Shown here: positions 12,418 to 24,539 of the stretch, in pieces | How positions within the stretch are numbered: the stretch's first letter is position 1 | Layout of the letters: each line of letters begins with the position of its first letter | NCBI GenBank assembly: GCA_026182355.1 | Contig: JAPFBL010000364.1 | Span: forward strand, 248,001 to 312,000 | DNA from: Hermatobates lingyangjiaoensis | Lineage: Eukaryota > Arthropoda > Insecta > Hemiptera > Hermatobatidae | Direction: 5' to 3' | Length of the DNA: 64,000 bases | Made by a program: the position numbers and the translations under genes | The notes under the pieces: model-generated | The model's input: only the letters and a program-made list of their open reading frames with translations | The model's database searches: none | What the model was told of the DNA's origin: nothing

Positions 12418-13092
12418 GTTCGAGAGTTTGTTTTGTTTGTTTATTCATTTTCCGTGGAGATAGAGACCCGAAATTATTATAATCTTTACTTTTGTTGTGA
12501 TCAGCTTTGTCGTAGTTGTATAACACAATAAAAAATCGTATTAGGGGTTCAGGGTAGCCAAGTGGCTTACGTTCTCGCCTCAACTTTCTACAATATTATT
12601 TAATAATATTGCTCATGAGGGGGTCAGGGCAGCCTGTAATATATAATAAACTACTACATTAGAAGTTAAAAAATGTATCATTTTAGAAGCAAACTTGAAC
12701 ACACCTGTCAGATAATTTACGAATGTTCTAAGATAATGTTATAAAGACACATTCCTTTCATTAATGTTATTTTTATGTTGGGTAAATAAATCGAATATTT
12801 CAATTTACAAGTTTTGTTTGTTTTGTATAACTTGAATTGATGTTTTATTTATTTATGTCATAAAATAAATTTTTTTAAATTTTTTTTTATTTTGCTAAAT
12901 ATACTTACTGTGTATATAACTTGAATCTTGCTAAGAATACCTTGGGCCATGTAAGAATCTGTTTCCGTGCCTTAATAACAAGAAACAACAATTAATAAAA
13001 TTATCCCTGTCACTCATGTTCAGTGAATTTATTTCAATAATTATTGTTATCATTTCTGAGTGACACAAAGGGTCACGGATAGTCTAGTAATA
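12418..13092 (+). repeat. dispersed repeat Y, copy 2
   Basis: Same order as 63131-63738 and the inverse of 2060-2775, including the SINE-like GGTAGCCAAGTGGC at 12552-12565. Abuts the TA-rich end of the preceding hairpin element. Confidence 0.7.
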
Positions 13093-14384
13093 AGATATTC
13101 TTAGCATATGAGGCATTTTCTTTGAAAGTGATGTTAAGTCCAGTTTGAAAAAAAGGAGATAACACAAATAAATACTATTTACGATAAACTCTTTAAAAAA
13201 AATCTGTTAAAATTTCCATTGAATAAGTAAAAAGTTCATATTAAATTGTATTCATTTTTATCGTGACTTTTTTTTTGTCAAAATGGACTTACACCACTTT
13301 CAAAGAAAACGCCTCTTATGTTATTGTAATCAGAGTATTTCAAACCTTTTTTTTTCTTTGAAAACCCGATTTTGAAATGCTGACTAAAAGGTGACCACAT
13401 TTATTACTCTATATTTGTTATAAGAGGTAAAGGTAAGTAAAAATTAAAGTAATTTATGTTGCTGGTTTATGATAGATAATTTTTTAGTTAAAAAACCTGA
13501 CAAGCCCAGTAGGTTGGCATAATTCCCAGTTGAGCTTAGCAATTCCAAGGATATACTATCATTAGCAATTAATCATATTTCTTGGCTAGTTTTTACTAAA
13601 AAAACCTACTGTTTATAGGTAAATTCGTACGTACGTCAAATTTTTTTATTCTGTCGATGTAATCTATTGATTAAAACAATAATAATTACTCAATAAACAA
13701 ATTATAATATCATGTACCATCTTTTTAGCAACTTCGTCAAACAACTTTAGAGTCCATCAGAGTTATAAGAATCTATTTTTTTTTCAATTTCCTTATGATT
13801 GATTCTTTAAACGTTGCTGCCACGATCCTGTACACAAGTTTCAGATGCAATAAAAACTGGATACATTTATTAACTTTTCTTTTTTTATTACATTTTTAAT
13901 GTACTTTACAATATCCTTTTTGATATCTCCATCAATTGAACATAATGGTTTAAAAGTCCATTTATTATCATTAGATGTTAGTTTTTTGAACTTTGACACC
14001 AAAGAACAATTCATGTATATATTAAATTTCTACTAAAATGACATAGCAGAAATTTAAATAGGGAATATGGTGATATAAGTCTTATAGTTTCTGAAATGTG
14101 CTGGTCATACACATACACACATAAACACAAAGACATAGAGAATTTACAAAACTTATGTATAAAGTAAGAACTGATTCTAAATTACATTAATATATGTTAT
14201 ATCGACGATTTTTTTTATTATTATTTTAGAGTGACTATAGTACTACATCATAAAAAAAAATATTGTACTTCCCCTCTTCTGTACTAAAGTACCCCAGCAG
14301 TTGCTTCAACGCCTTCAAGAAGCTCAGCACTTTTGCTGGTTCCAGCAGTAAAAGTTTTTCTATGGTTTTGTTAAGTATCCCAAA
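13093..14384. other. non-coding, nothing recognised
   Basis: AT-rich DNA without clear repeats or genes. Confidence 0.5.
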
Positions 14385-14700
14385 TCTTTCAACCGTAACA
14401 AGTGGTCTTCGTCAGAGTCAAAAACCCATCTGAAACGATAGATGCCGAAAACATCTGGTGAGGGGTTGAGAAGAGTTACTCTACTCCTTTGTTTCTCCAA
14501 ACATCCCTTTCTGGACATTAGTCCTTTCCTGCGCTTTCACCTTTTTAAAATACCATTCTTCCCTCCCACTCTTCTCAACCCCTCACCAGTTGTTTTCAGC
14601 ATCTAGTATTTCAGTTGGGTTTTTGACTCTGACGAAGCCCGCTTGTTAGGGTTGAAAGATCTTAGTCTTGTTTTCCCATTTCATATTGTGGTTTGATCAT

Positions 14701-14756
<56 letters not shown>
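14385..14756. mobile_element. hairpin element, family A, followed by a long (TA)n tract
   Basis: The left arm is truncated (starts in AATCTTTCAACCGTAACAAG); the right arm ends GATCATTGA at 14702 without a tail and runs into a ~55-bp (TA)n tract (14703-14756). The middle has short inverted blocks around the GGTGAGGGGTTGAGAAGAGT word, shared with 21170-21300. Confidence 0.7.
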
Positions 14757-14762
<6 letters not shown>

Positions 14763-14809
14763 GTTCACACAGGAAAGAGAAAACACAAATAAAAGACACA
14801 CACAAAAGA

Positions 14810-14847
14810 CTCACAACGATATTTCGACAGTCGTCGTCATCGGGTAG
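14810..14847 (-). ncRNA. hammerhead-like motif, family B (left arm)
   Basis: Inverse of the copy at 15421-15458. Confidence 0.5.
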
Positions 14848-15420
14848 AAGTAGTCCCTTTGAGTAGCTGAAGCTAACTGAGTGGTAGGCCAAATGCAACG
14901 AACACGCGCGCACTCTGCCTGCCGCCCTAGGTAAGCTACTAACTACAGAGAGAATAATAACTAAAAGGAACAAATAAAAGCAAATAAAAATAACAGAAGG
15001 AGAAGACTAGTAAATGAAGCAATAAACAATTAAAAAATTAAAAAATAAAAATAAATAAAAAAAATAAAAATTAAAATTAAAAAATAATAAATAAATAAAT
15101 TCTTAAAAAAAAAAAAAAATTAAAATAAATAAATAAAAAAAAAAAAAAAATAAATAAATAATAAATACTTAAATTAACGGTACAAGTTAAGGCCAGGAGG
15201 AGAGCGAGCTTTGAGAAGACAGATAATTGCCTCCTCTGAAGCTCTTAAAGTAAAGTACTAGTCTTCTCCTTCTGTTATTTTTATTTGCTTTTATTTGTTC
15301 CTTTTAGTTATTATTCTCTCTGTAGTTAGTAGCTTACCTAGGGCGGCAGGCAGAGTGCGCGCGTGTTCGTTGCATTTGGCCTACCACTCAGTTAGCTTCA
15401 GCTACTCAAAGGGACTACTT

Positions 15421-15458
15421 CTACCCGATGACGACGACTGTCGAAATATCGTTGTGAG
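15421..15458 (+). ncRNA. hammerhead-like motif, family B (right arm)
   Basis: CCGATGA (C at the U4 position), unpaired C, stem GAC/GTC with loop GACT, GAAA, TA, UC, then GU, which pairs with AC before the core. Confidence 0.5.
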
Positions 15459-15555
15459 TCTTTTGTGTGTGTCTTTTATTTGTGTTTTCTCTTTCCTGTG
15501 TGAACTAATAGTCCTGTTGGACCATTTCAAGTTTATATATATATATATATATATT

Positions 15556-15705
15556 CGTCAGAGCCAAAAACCTAACTCAAAAAACCCCAGTTGGGTTTTT
15601 GACTCTGACGAAGACCGCTTGTTACGTTTGAAAGATCTTAGTCTTGCTTTCCCATTTTCTTATTATGGTTTGATCATTGATTGTTATTTCACGTGTTTAT
15701 GTGAA

Positions 15706-15712
<7 letters not shown>
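15556..15712. mobile_element. TA-flanked hairpin element, family A, left arm truncated
   Basis: The left arm begins inside the motif (CGTCAGAGCCAAAAACC); the right arm is complete with the tail (about 15676-15712) and then a ~40-bp (TA)n tract. The core is at 15601-15643 with a stem II mutation. Confidence 0.7.
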
Positions 15713-15752
<40 letters not shown>

Positions 15753-15753
<1 letters not shown>

Positions 15754-17097
15754 TGCAATGTTATGACAGAGGGGTTTGGTTTTCTTCGATTTTAAGATAA
15801 GATGGTCGTTTAACATTTTATAGACGACATGAAACATGTAGACCACAGCAGATACACTTTATTGCGGAGACGACATAACTAAAAATTGAAAAGTATGTTA
15901 TGAAGCCGATATCAGCTAAGTATGGTGTCATTTTCAATAATATATATATAGATTTGATAATATATCGGATGCTATAAGCATGGGGTGTTATATATATTTT
16001 GGTTGCTATATGGGGTGAATCTGTCTATGAAGTATTCAAAAATAATTAACTAAAGTGTAAATTACCTTTTATTCGGGTTGCTGGATGAGAGGGTGAAGAA
16101 TGCAGATAAATGGTCCTTTAAAAAATGACGGAAAAGTGATAAAAATTCAAAAATAACGGGGAAAAGACTACGTGACAGAATAGAATAAAAATAAGCCTTT
16201 GGCAATTAATATCTATAATTTATACAAAATGTTGGCAAGGTTTAAAGAATTCTGCCTGTTAAATTAATTTATGGTGACTGAGAATTCATTCTGTAAAAAC
16301 TCTGATTTTTCATTGCTAATCGCTTTAGCTTGGGCCTAATTCATAATTTGATTATCACTGCTGAAATGAAAAAAGAAAAGACGAGATTTGTCGAGTTGTT
16401 TGAGATAATTCAGCTGTTTAACATGTAAATTGTAATACGTTTTCATTTATCGTTTATTACATTAATACAAACGGAATTTATCTATGTCTACTTTTTTTTT
16501 ATTTTTAAGAGTTTATGATTATGGTGTAACTTTGCGTCTATAAAGCCCCAATTCCATTCAAGTATTTTTATCAAAAACTATAAAACATGGATATGGCAGG
16601 TTTTTTTTAGGATGTTCTATATATTCTATATTATATCCTCAAGTTAATTCACATCCCTTCATGTAACTTTTTCCACATGTGTTTCCTTAGTTGTTCTCAC
16701 AATTTTAAGAAGGTGTTCCATCTGCTTCATTGAGTTTTTCAGTATCATTCTTTGATCAACTTCAATAACATGTCTATGAAGCGTGGCAAGATGATCCAGA
16801 GTAATCTGGAAACACGATCGTTAACATAACTCCAATGGCATCAAAAACACCTCATACCAAAATTATATCCTATTTGTGTTATTAAGAAACTTGTAACATT
16901 ATCGAGATCCCAACACTGCGGTTCGGTTTGATGAAACTTGTCTTCGGGGATATCGAGAGTATGTCTACACTCTGCACTAATATATAATTGAGTTGGATTT
17001 CGTCTTCTCGACGTTCCACTTCCTTTGCAACGGACGACCGAATGCGATTCCTAGTATCTCTTTATCAATGATGTGTCTTTGTGTTATCTATATATAT
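15753..17097. other. non-coding, nothing recognised
   Basis: AT-rich DNA with a short TA run near 15942. No repeat termini or gene seen. Confidence 0.5.
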
Positions 17098-17372
17098 ATA
17101 ACAAATTCAATAATATATCAACCGTTGGATAGAATAGGAGTATAATGTAATCGGGATTCGGTCAATTTTTTAGGATCAAAATCAAACTCTCAATGCCGAC
17201 GTTTCGGTTTTATTTAAAACCTTTTTCATAGGCAGAAGTCAGAATTTTTCTAATTCAAAAATTCTGACTTCTGCCTATGAAAAAGGTTTTAAATAAAACC
17301 GAAACGTCGGCATTGAGAGTTTGATTTTGATCCTGGAAAATTGACCGAATCCCGATTACATTATACTCCTAT
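17098..17372. mobile_element. TA-flanked hairpin element, family C-prime
   Basis: The left arm (with a ~38-bp tail, about 17100-17140) and the right arm (no tail, ending ACATTATACTCC at (TA)n) are inverses around a loop near 17250. Each carries a stem II GGTTTT/AAAACC and GAAACGTCGGC, but the core reads ATGAAAA (G8 to A), so the ribozyme is probably dead. Confidence 0.75.
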
Positions 17373-17559
17373 ATATATATATATATATATAATATGTGTT
17401 TAATAAATTAATATATGTTATTTTAATAAATAAATTTAATGAAATAAATAAATTTAATAAATTAATTATTAAATTTAATATTAATAATTAATATAATTTA
17501 ATATTAATTATTAAAATATAATAATAATAGTAATAATATAATATATATAATATATAAAG

Positions 17560-17599
<40 letters not shown>
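17373..17599. repeat. AT-only low-complexity block
   Basis: A (TA)n tract, then imperfect TTTAATAAATTAATA-type repeats, then a longer (TA)n tract (about 17560-17597). Confidence 0.8.
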
Positions 17600-17602
<3 letters not shown>

Positions 17603-17745
17603 AATAAATTCAAAACGAAGGAAACACACAGAAAGACACAGACATAACTCACATCGATATTTCGACCATCGTCGTCATCAGGAGGTGCGAAGAGCGAAGA
17701 GCGAAGAGTCCCGCAGGAAGACAGGGCGGTACTGCCCTGTATTTA
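17600..17745 (-). mobile_element. single-arm element, family B variant
   Basis: From the TA tract inward it reads as a terminal-repeat arm related to family B. The ribozyme-like motif is at 17649-17688 (minus) and has the classical CTGATGA: unpaired C, GAC/GTC stem, GAAA, TA, UC. GAUGUG after the cleavage site pairs with CACCUC before the core at five of six positions. Inward of it is a GAGCGAAGA triplication. Confidence 0.65.
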
Positions 17746-17759
17746 TATATATATATATA

Positions 17760-17960
17760 AAACTAGATTTCACAATAAATACGTGCAATAACAATTAATG
17801 TTCAAATCACAATAAGAAATGGGATAAATGACTAAGATATTTCAACCACAACAAGCGGTCTTCGTCAGAGTCAAAAACCCAACTTCTGGGATTTTGACTC
17901 TGACGAAGACCACTTGTTATGGTTGAAAGATCTTGGTCTTTTTTCCCATTCATATTTATA
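17760..17960. mobile_element. TA-flanked hairpin element, family A
   Basis: The left arm has a diverged tail; the right arm is truncated after TTTTTTCCCATT. Both cores are present (17830-17872 minus, 17896-17938 plus). In the right copy stem II is GACCA/TGGTT instead of GACCG/CGGTT, a paired double change. Confidence 0.7.
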
Positions 17961-18215
17961 TACCGAGAAAGAGAGAGAGAGAGAGAGAAAGAAGTAGATC
18001 AGTGGTACTCAACCACTGTGACAAGTAATGCTTGAAGTGTGCCGCCAAATTTTACGGATGAATACAGTAAAATATCGGTGGAGACTTCTAGAGAATGCAT
18101 TTTGCTGCCTGGGTATGCATCAAGAAGAAATTTAGGAAGCCGCATTGAAGATAAAGCTTCTCTACATTTAAAAGATTTCAGCGATAAAAGGTTTGAGAAT
18201 GGCTGAGGTAGATAA

Positions 18216-18217
<2 letters not shown>

Positions 18218-18298
<81 letters not shown>

Positions 18299-18312
18299 GA
18301 GAGAGTGAGACA
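18218..18312. repeat. (GA)n microsatellite
   Basis: About 95 bp of nearly pure GA, with a smaller GA run at 17964-17988. It gives a spurious Leu-Ser open frame on the minus strand. Confidence 0.95.
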
Positions 18313-18439
18313 CAGAAAGACTACATACATGCACGACATCCCAAGTTATAGTAGCACAGTAAGCAAGCAGTAGAAGGCCTCTGGTCTGGAACTGCTAGTT
18401 ACGACGTGCACTACAGTGCGCGGATATATTCGTTGGTCG

Positions 18440-18780
18440 TTGGTTGTTGATACATGCACACATATACATACAGTACTCACAAACAAAAAGACACACCCAT
18501 CCACTATACACCACATACGCATACTGCCACACGCCATATATGCATACCAACACATGATTCAGATATGCATACACACACAGACATACTTATACCTTCGCGT
18601 GCACACCTAAACCTATGCATACAAATCTCACTCATCCACACATACATAGAAATAAACGCACTTCAGACATAAACAACACCCACAGACACAAATACACACG
18701 CACACTTACAGGCATGCAGACACGTCCAAACCATACATAACACCGAGAAAGACACTTATTAAAACATGCACGTACTCATA
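18440..18780. repeat. CA-rich low-complexity tract
   Basis: Imperfect ACACATACA-type repeats with several short open frames on both strands that are artefacts of the composition. Confidence 0.75.
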
Positions 18781-19359
18781 CACCATACTTCCAGATTGTG
18801 ATAAAGAAACAAAGGTTTTTGCTACTTATAAATACGATAATACTGAACAACTTCAAATCGTTTGTTTTCAACTTTATTGTCATTTATTATTACACTTTGA
18901 ACTTAACGTTAGAATATTGATACGCTGGTAGTATCGACAGCACATCAACTAATAAATGTAAGGTCTGGTTATGTCATGAGGTCATTTATATCTTTATGTC
19001 TAGGATAAAATGCAGTTAATGAGATTAACGTACATTAATTAGTAATTATTTAGTGTTTGAATCCCTCTAAATATTTAGTAGTGAGGTTAGAAATGTGAAC
19101 TCTCATCGACTCTCACTAGCATTTTCTAGAAGAGTATCTAGACTGTTGAATAATATAAACTCCTCTAACTTTTCGATTATTAATGAAATGTGTGGATTTT
19201 GTTTCAGATTGACTATATGGGTGCTTACCAAGTCTACGTCACCTTACGAAGAATCAGGTTTTCCCTATCTCTTTTATATTATTACTCAATACTCTATGAG
19301 GTATAATCCATGTTGCTTTGTTATTTGTGCTTTTTTTCAAATATTTTCCTTAATTCGAG

Positions 19360-19477
19360 CTCCACTTGGTTTGAGAGGGTCAGCATACTAGTTATTCTGC
19401 TTAACTGCGTCACTCTGGGAATGTATCAACCGTGCGTTGACGAAAACTGTATTACCAATCGCTGCAAAATCCTTCAG
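19360..19477 (+). CDS. Ca-alpha1T: T-type calcium channel alpha1 exon, domain I S1 to S1-S2 loop
   Basis: Internal exon of a voltage-gated T-type (Cav3) calcium channel pore subunit, a plasma-membrane protein with four six-helix domains. One base of a split codon is followed by 39 codons. The peptide starts [20 protein letters not shown] (end of helix IS1) and continues [19 protein letters not shown], the cysteine-rich loop before IS2 that is typical of Cav3. The acceptor is the AG at 19358-19359 after a T-rich tract, with no other AG close upstream. The donor is GTAATT at 19478, phase 0. Most Cav3 proteins have Pro before the WFER motif; here it is Thr. The preceding exon was not found. A pseudogene is unlikely because the frame is intact and the next two exons continue the protein exactly. 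Confidence 0.93.
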
Positions 19478-21067
19478 GTAATTATATATCAATACAAATA
19501 AACATACATTTCCTATGATTTAATGCTTTTTTTTTGTTTTACATGTTTATATTTTATGTAACAGCATAAAAATATTTGTTTTCATCAAATTAGATCCCGA
19601 AAATATCCTTATTTTTAAAGGTCATATTTATAGGATTTCCTATTTAGTGCTCATCATTTGTTGGGTTCGAAAACTGATTTTTTGTGCTATTTATTTACAA
19701 GCAACATCACTAGGTGTCCCAAATTCAACTTACTCAAGAATATAGCTGAGACGTTAAACAAATACCCGATATTGTATAGGATCGCGATGGACGACTTTAC
19801 ATCCTCTCTGAACAATAACGACATAAAACAAGTTTCTTTTCACCTCTTACATTAAATATCTAGAGTCTCAGCCAAATATCAAACCAGCAATTTGTATACT
19901 AAAAACACTGCACTTGTAGGTCGACAGCTGTCGCTGTTGTTAAAAAACAGTTAGAATTTAGTATAGTATGTAGGGAAGGTTGGATAAACCTCTTCATAAT
20001 GCTATGAAGAGTGTAGAAAGAAAATGCCAATATTCTCATTTTCCCATCAGTAATGTTTTAATATGACTTATTAATTGTGGGTTATGTTAATTAGCATGTA
20101 TTGTGGTAGGTAAGAATTTATAATTTCTCAATATGACCGTCACACTGCGTTCTTAACTCACTTGTTGGACATTCCATCCAAACATTCTCCATAGAACAAG
20201 TGACTTCACTCTGAGCTACTTTAGTAGGTCAAATATTACTCAGAGTAATATTTTTATTCAACACTTTTTTGTCTAAATTAAAATGGAGAGAAGTTCAAAA
20301 GATCAAGCACCTTACTTGATTTTAATCTTTTGAAGTCATTTCAAATGCACTAATATCCTTATTCTGGTGTTCATATTTCTTTTTTTGTTTTCTCAGCTCA
20401 TGTCAAATTTATTGATTTCAAATTTTTAAATATTAATTCGAATATAGCAATACCAGATTTACAAAAAAAAATAAAGAAAAAAAGAGGATATATAGGGAAT
20501 AAACCCCTTGATATATAAGTTCTATCTTATATTTATGAAGTATTATACTTAAAACTGAAAATTTCTATTGTTCAAAAAGAAATATAATTTACCCAACCTA
20601 GAGAGACAAAACTTGTTTACCTAAGTTTCAGTAAAAACGAATGATCGAAAATTTAATTTAGAAGTATTTAAAGTCTTACATTAAAGAAGATTATCTTTGT
20701 AGATTTCGAACAAATGGGAAAAGTTTTATAAACTTTAATTTTTGAAAAGCAAGTCTTGCGTTTCAATACACTTTTACTTCTCTTTGAAAATTTCATCACA
20801 CTTTACATTAAAGTAAATATTCAAATATATTTTTAATCAAATTTTTATCCAACATAACTAATTATTGTAATATTTCTTCGTTAAAAGAATAAACTTTTTA
20901 ATTTTAGCCAATTGTAAATTTATGATAAAATTTCCTTAACATGGTAGAAAATAATAAAAACCAATATACATTTTACCTGCAACAAGTAGATTTATACGGA
21001 TAAAATTAACGATATTAATCTTAACTTAACGAAACAAAAATTTTGTTACATTTGAATATATATATAT
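19478..21067. other. first part of the 23-kb channel intron, nothing recognised
   Basis: Unique AT-rich intron sequence downstream of the first channel exon. An open frame at 19658-19855 has no recognisable motif. Confidence 0.6.
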
Positions 21068-21455
21068 AAATATGATCAAACCACAATATGAAATGGGAAA
21101 ATAAGACTAACATCTTTCAAACTAACAAGCAGTTTTCAAACCCAACTGAAATACTAGATGCAGAAAACATCTGGTGAGGGGTTGAGAAGAGTTACTGTAC
21201 TCCTTTGTTTCCCCAAACATCCCTTTCTGGAAATTAGTCCTTTCCATCGCTTTCACCCTTTTAATACCACTCTTCCCTCCCACTCTTCTCAACCCCTCAC
21301 CAGATGTTTTCTGAATCTAGTGTTTCAGTTGGGTTTTTGACTCTGACGAAAACCGCTTGTTACGGTTGAAAGATCTTAGTCTTGTTTTTCTATTTCAGAT
21401 TGTGGTTTGATCATTGATTGTTATTTCACTTGTTTATGTGAAATCTTTTTATAAA
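21068..21455. mobile_element. TA-flanked hairpin element, family A
   Basis: The left arm begins at (TA)n with GATCAAACCACAATATGAAA (no tail). The right arm carries the core (21339-21381) and the tail (about 21415-21452). The left core is decayed. Confidence 0.75.
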
Positions 21456-21904
21456 TGTACAAAATGAGAGAGAATGAGAGGATACAGAAAGGGAAGACAC
21501 AGTTAAACTACATTGACAACAACGTGGCGTCCGTTCTTTCGCAAGTGCACTATTTCTTCCCTTTCCATTTACTCTTGATAGTTGTTATACAAAAAAAATT
21601 AAAGATGTTGTATCTCTTTAGTTTATTTTTAAACTTTTGAATCCCGTTTTGTAGCATTGTTTAGAGAAAAAAAATGATGACATTATTCCAGTGCCACCTC
21701 ACAAAAAGTAGTAATTTGTCCACATACAAGTATAAAAGTTAGCTTGTCTTAAAATTAGAATTTGCGGTCAGTCCGTCAAAAAACGAAAACTTGTGAAATA
21801 ATATCTGTCTAATTAGTATAAAGTCTGTAAGGCATGAATGACTTAAGATTGATTGGAATTAATGTAGTCAGAACTGGAGTTAGTTTAAAACATGAGACAA
21901 ACAT

Positions 21905-22380
21905 GACTCAAAGTTAGTCACCTGATGATAAAAGTGGTAATCATCAGCTTAGTCAATGACTCAAAGTTAGTCATCTGATGATATGCTTGGTGTCATCAGC
22001 TTAGTCACTGATTCAAAGTTAGTCATCTGATGATATGACTGGTGATCATCAACTTAGTTAATGACTCAAAGTTAGTCATCTGATGATATGACTGGTGATT
22101 ATCAGCTTAGTCACTGACACAAAGTTAGTCATCTGATGATATGACTGGTGATCATCAGCTTAGTCAATGACTCAAAGTTAGTCATCTGATGATATGACTG
22201 GTGATCATCAACTTAGTTAATGACTCAAAGTTAGTCATCTGATGATATGACTGGTGATTATCAGCTTAGTCACTGACACAAAGTTAGTCATCTGATGATA
22301 TGACTGGTGATCATCAGCTTAGTCAATGACTCAAAGTTAGTCACCTGATGATATGACTGGTGATCATCAGACTAGTCAAT
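21905..22380. repeat. 53-bp satellite, nine copies
   Basis: Nine direct copies of a 53-bp unit starting GACTCAAAGTTAGTCATCTG. Units 3-5 and 6-8 match as a trimer (22010-22168 and 22169-22327), so a 159-bp block was duplicated. Each unit contains CTGATGA and the inverse TCATCAG 13-14 bases apart, so single strands could form a hairpin in each unit. Confidence 0.9.
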
Positions 22381-22744
22381 CACTGAAAGATGGCAATTTT
22401 AGTCGTAAAAATGGTTAACTCCATTCTCGTATTTAATATTTAATTGAAACCTGAATATCAATGATCCGAAATGATATACCTACGAAATTATTGCACAAAC
22501 TGAATTTACTCAAAGCATTAATAATACAGAAGATTGGTCTAATGTTAAGGTAAACTAATCAATCAAACAATAGTAATTCATTACAAGGAACGGGGGCTTA
22601 TGTTCAGGATCATCCACAAGTTGATTTAATCTGAGATTCTGCGGCATCAGCAGACCCAAGTACCTTCTACAAGTAGTAGCTATTTGTTGTAGTGGAGTTT
22701 CGTTTGGCTCCGGAGCTTCTCTACCATTTTGACTGTAACTATAA

Positions 22745-23330
22745 ACAAAACCAAAGTTTATCGGGACTCGGTCAGTTCTTCAAGTTCAAATTAAACTCTC
22801 AGTGCCAACGTTTCGGTCTTTATTTAAAACCTTTTTCATAGGCCTACAAAAACAAAGGAAATATAAGAAATAATACAATCATTCAAAAATCAAACATACA
22901 TAAAAGTGCAATTAGTTACAATTAATAAATTACATAGAAATTTTGACTATAGGTTAGTGAGAATAATCACTAATAAATTAATTAATTGGATTTTCATATT
23001 AGAGCAAAAGTACACTGAATTGATTACTGTTTACTTTTTAAATTAAGACTGATAAATATATATCAGTCATAATTAAAATATAAATGCGATTATATATACT
23101 AATTGTAATATAATTAAATACATATATTAAGGAATTAATCAATCAGTAAATACCTTGTTTAAGCCTTCTTTATATAGGTTATCAATTATGCTAGTTAGCT
23201 AGGAAATGGGCCATTTAGATGGCTTTATAAATTACCTAATGTACTTTGGCTTTAGGCCTACCTACGTAGATGTTTTGAGTTGCATTTGTATCATTGACTA
23301 ATCTCAAAGGTCATTACGGAATGTAAATGG
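22745..23330 (-). mobile_element. single-arm terminal-repeat element, family C-prime variant
   Basis: It begins with a region matching 62440-62550 (TCGGGACTCGGTCAGTTCTT), then the degenerate motif with GCCAACGTTTCGGTC, then TTCATAGGCCTACAAA as at 11490. The inner end is uncertain. No opposite arm. Confidence 0.5.
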
Positions 23331-24075
23331 TGGTGTTGGGTGAAAATGGTTTGGTTTTGGCCACCGACTAATCTGATTGGTTAATATTTATGGTGGTATG
23401 GTGCAATGGTGCGATGGAGGATGGAGTGGGAGGGACACCAGTATGGTTTCTAAGGAATGACGCGAATTAACATTGATCAGGGTGAGCGGGTGTTTGCAGC
23501 ATTCTGCAATGCTAGGAATCTACAGTGTATTTAGACAATGGGCCATAACAACGACATTCCTGCAGCTCAGAACTCATTTTTATATTATCTACAACAGGAA
23601 ATAACTCAATTCATTCGCGAATTCCTTTAAAAATACTAATTAATTACTTCATTTCTTATTATGGACCAGTAAATGTTTAATACTCGTACACTAAAAAAAA
23701 ACAATGTTGGTGCACTCATTGAGGGTTATCTGATGAAAAAAACTCAACTTTGTCTTCCAACGTGTCGAACATTTATATTTTCATTAACAAGGCTACAAAA
23801 GAATATCTAATCCAGGGGTTCTCAGCGTTTCATGGCCCATTCAACCCTCCCGCCATTTCCCACAATGTCATTGCCCCCGCCCATTCTTCTTTCTAAGGTG
23901 GTATATATACTTTACATTGATTATCTTTATAATAGAATTTTACAAATTAAATTCTAATTATAATTATTGATGAATATATATATATATATACATCATGATT
24001 TGTTTTCTTGACCCAATATTTATATGATGTAATTTTCTTGAGGTTTGAGGTCCAATGATAAAAACTAGTCCATTT

Positions 24076-24113
24076 GCCGACGTTTCGACATATATTTATG
24101 TCATCTTCAGGGC
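24076..24113 (-). ncRNA. hammerhead-like motif, family D (left arm)
   Basis: Inverse of the copy at 25503-25540. Diverged solo relatives at 26399-26438(-) and 32947-32986(-). Confidence 0.65.
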
Positions 24114-24539
24114 TACAACATGATTGTTTTACAATTAGCACTACTATTACTACTATTTGGTAATTTATTACATTTTAATATGTTCGGTAACAAAGAGGAA
24201 TTTTTTGATAAAACAGTTATTACGGCTATGGATTATTTTGTTATACATTAACATAAGGATATTGTTATAATTATTCTATTGCTTTAGAATTATTGCATAA
24301 GTATAGAGATCACTATTTGATTACCTTGGAAATCTGTTTATGTTGCAGCATTCTTCTTTAATACTGTTTCATGATGGTTACTATTTGTTTTCTGGGAGGT
24401 TTCTTTACGGTTATGTTCTGTTTTGCTAGTTTGAGTACACAGTGTTTTTTTTCCCCTATTTTTTTCTTATTTTTATTTTTTTTTTTGTTTTTTTTTTTAT
24501 TATTATATTATTTTTACTGGGTTGCCTATTCTTCATTTG

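Larger units (their letters stand above)
14757..15533. mobile_element. TA-flanked hairpin element, family B
   Basis: Arms of ~255 bp (14757-15011 and 15255-15512) are near-perfect inverses around an A-rich spacer. The right arm has a ~25-bp tail (about 15509-15533) before (TA)n; the left arm abuts (TA)n directly. A hydrophobic open frame in each arm (14662-14973 minus, 15295-15795 plus) is the same DNA read twice and runs through the ribozyme-like core, so I do not call it a gene. Confidence 0.85.

Noticed and set aside
14662..15795. Hydrophobic open frame starting MFLLVIILSVV, present twice
   Set aside because: It is the family-B arm read on each strand. It runs through the ribozyme-like core and into TA tracts, so its secretory look is chance.
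17999..18334. Leu-Ser repeat protein on the minus strand
   Set aside because: Translation of the (GA)n microsatellite.
1..19359. N-terminal channel exons upstream
   Set aside because: No frame resembles the Cav3 N-terminus or the start of IS1; short frames in this part have no matching motif.
21905..22380. CRISPR-like array
   Set aside because: Units are contiguous without unique spacers, and the window is eukaryotic intron DNA.
22000..22380. Hammerhead ribozymes in the 53-bp satellite
   Set aside because: CTGATGA is present, but no GAAA follows at the right distance and there is no stem II.
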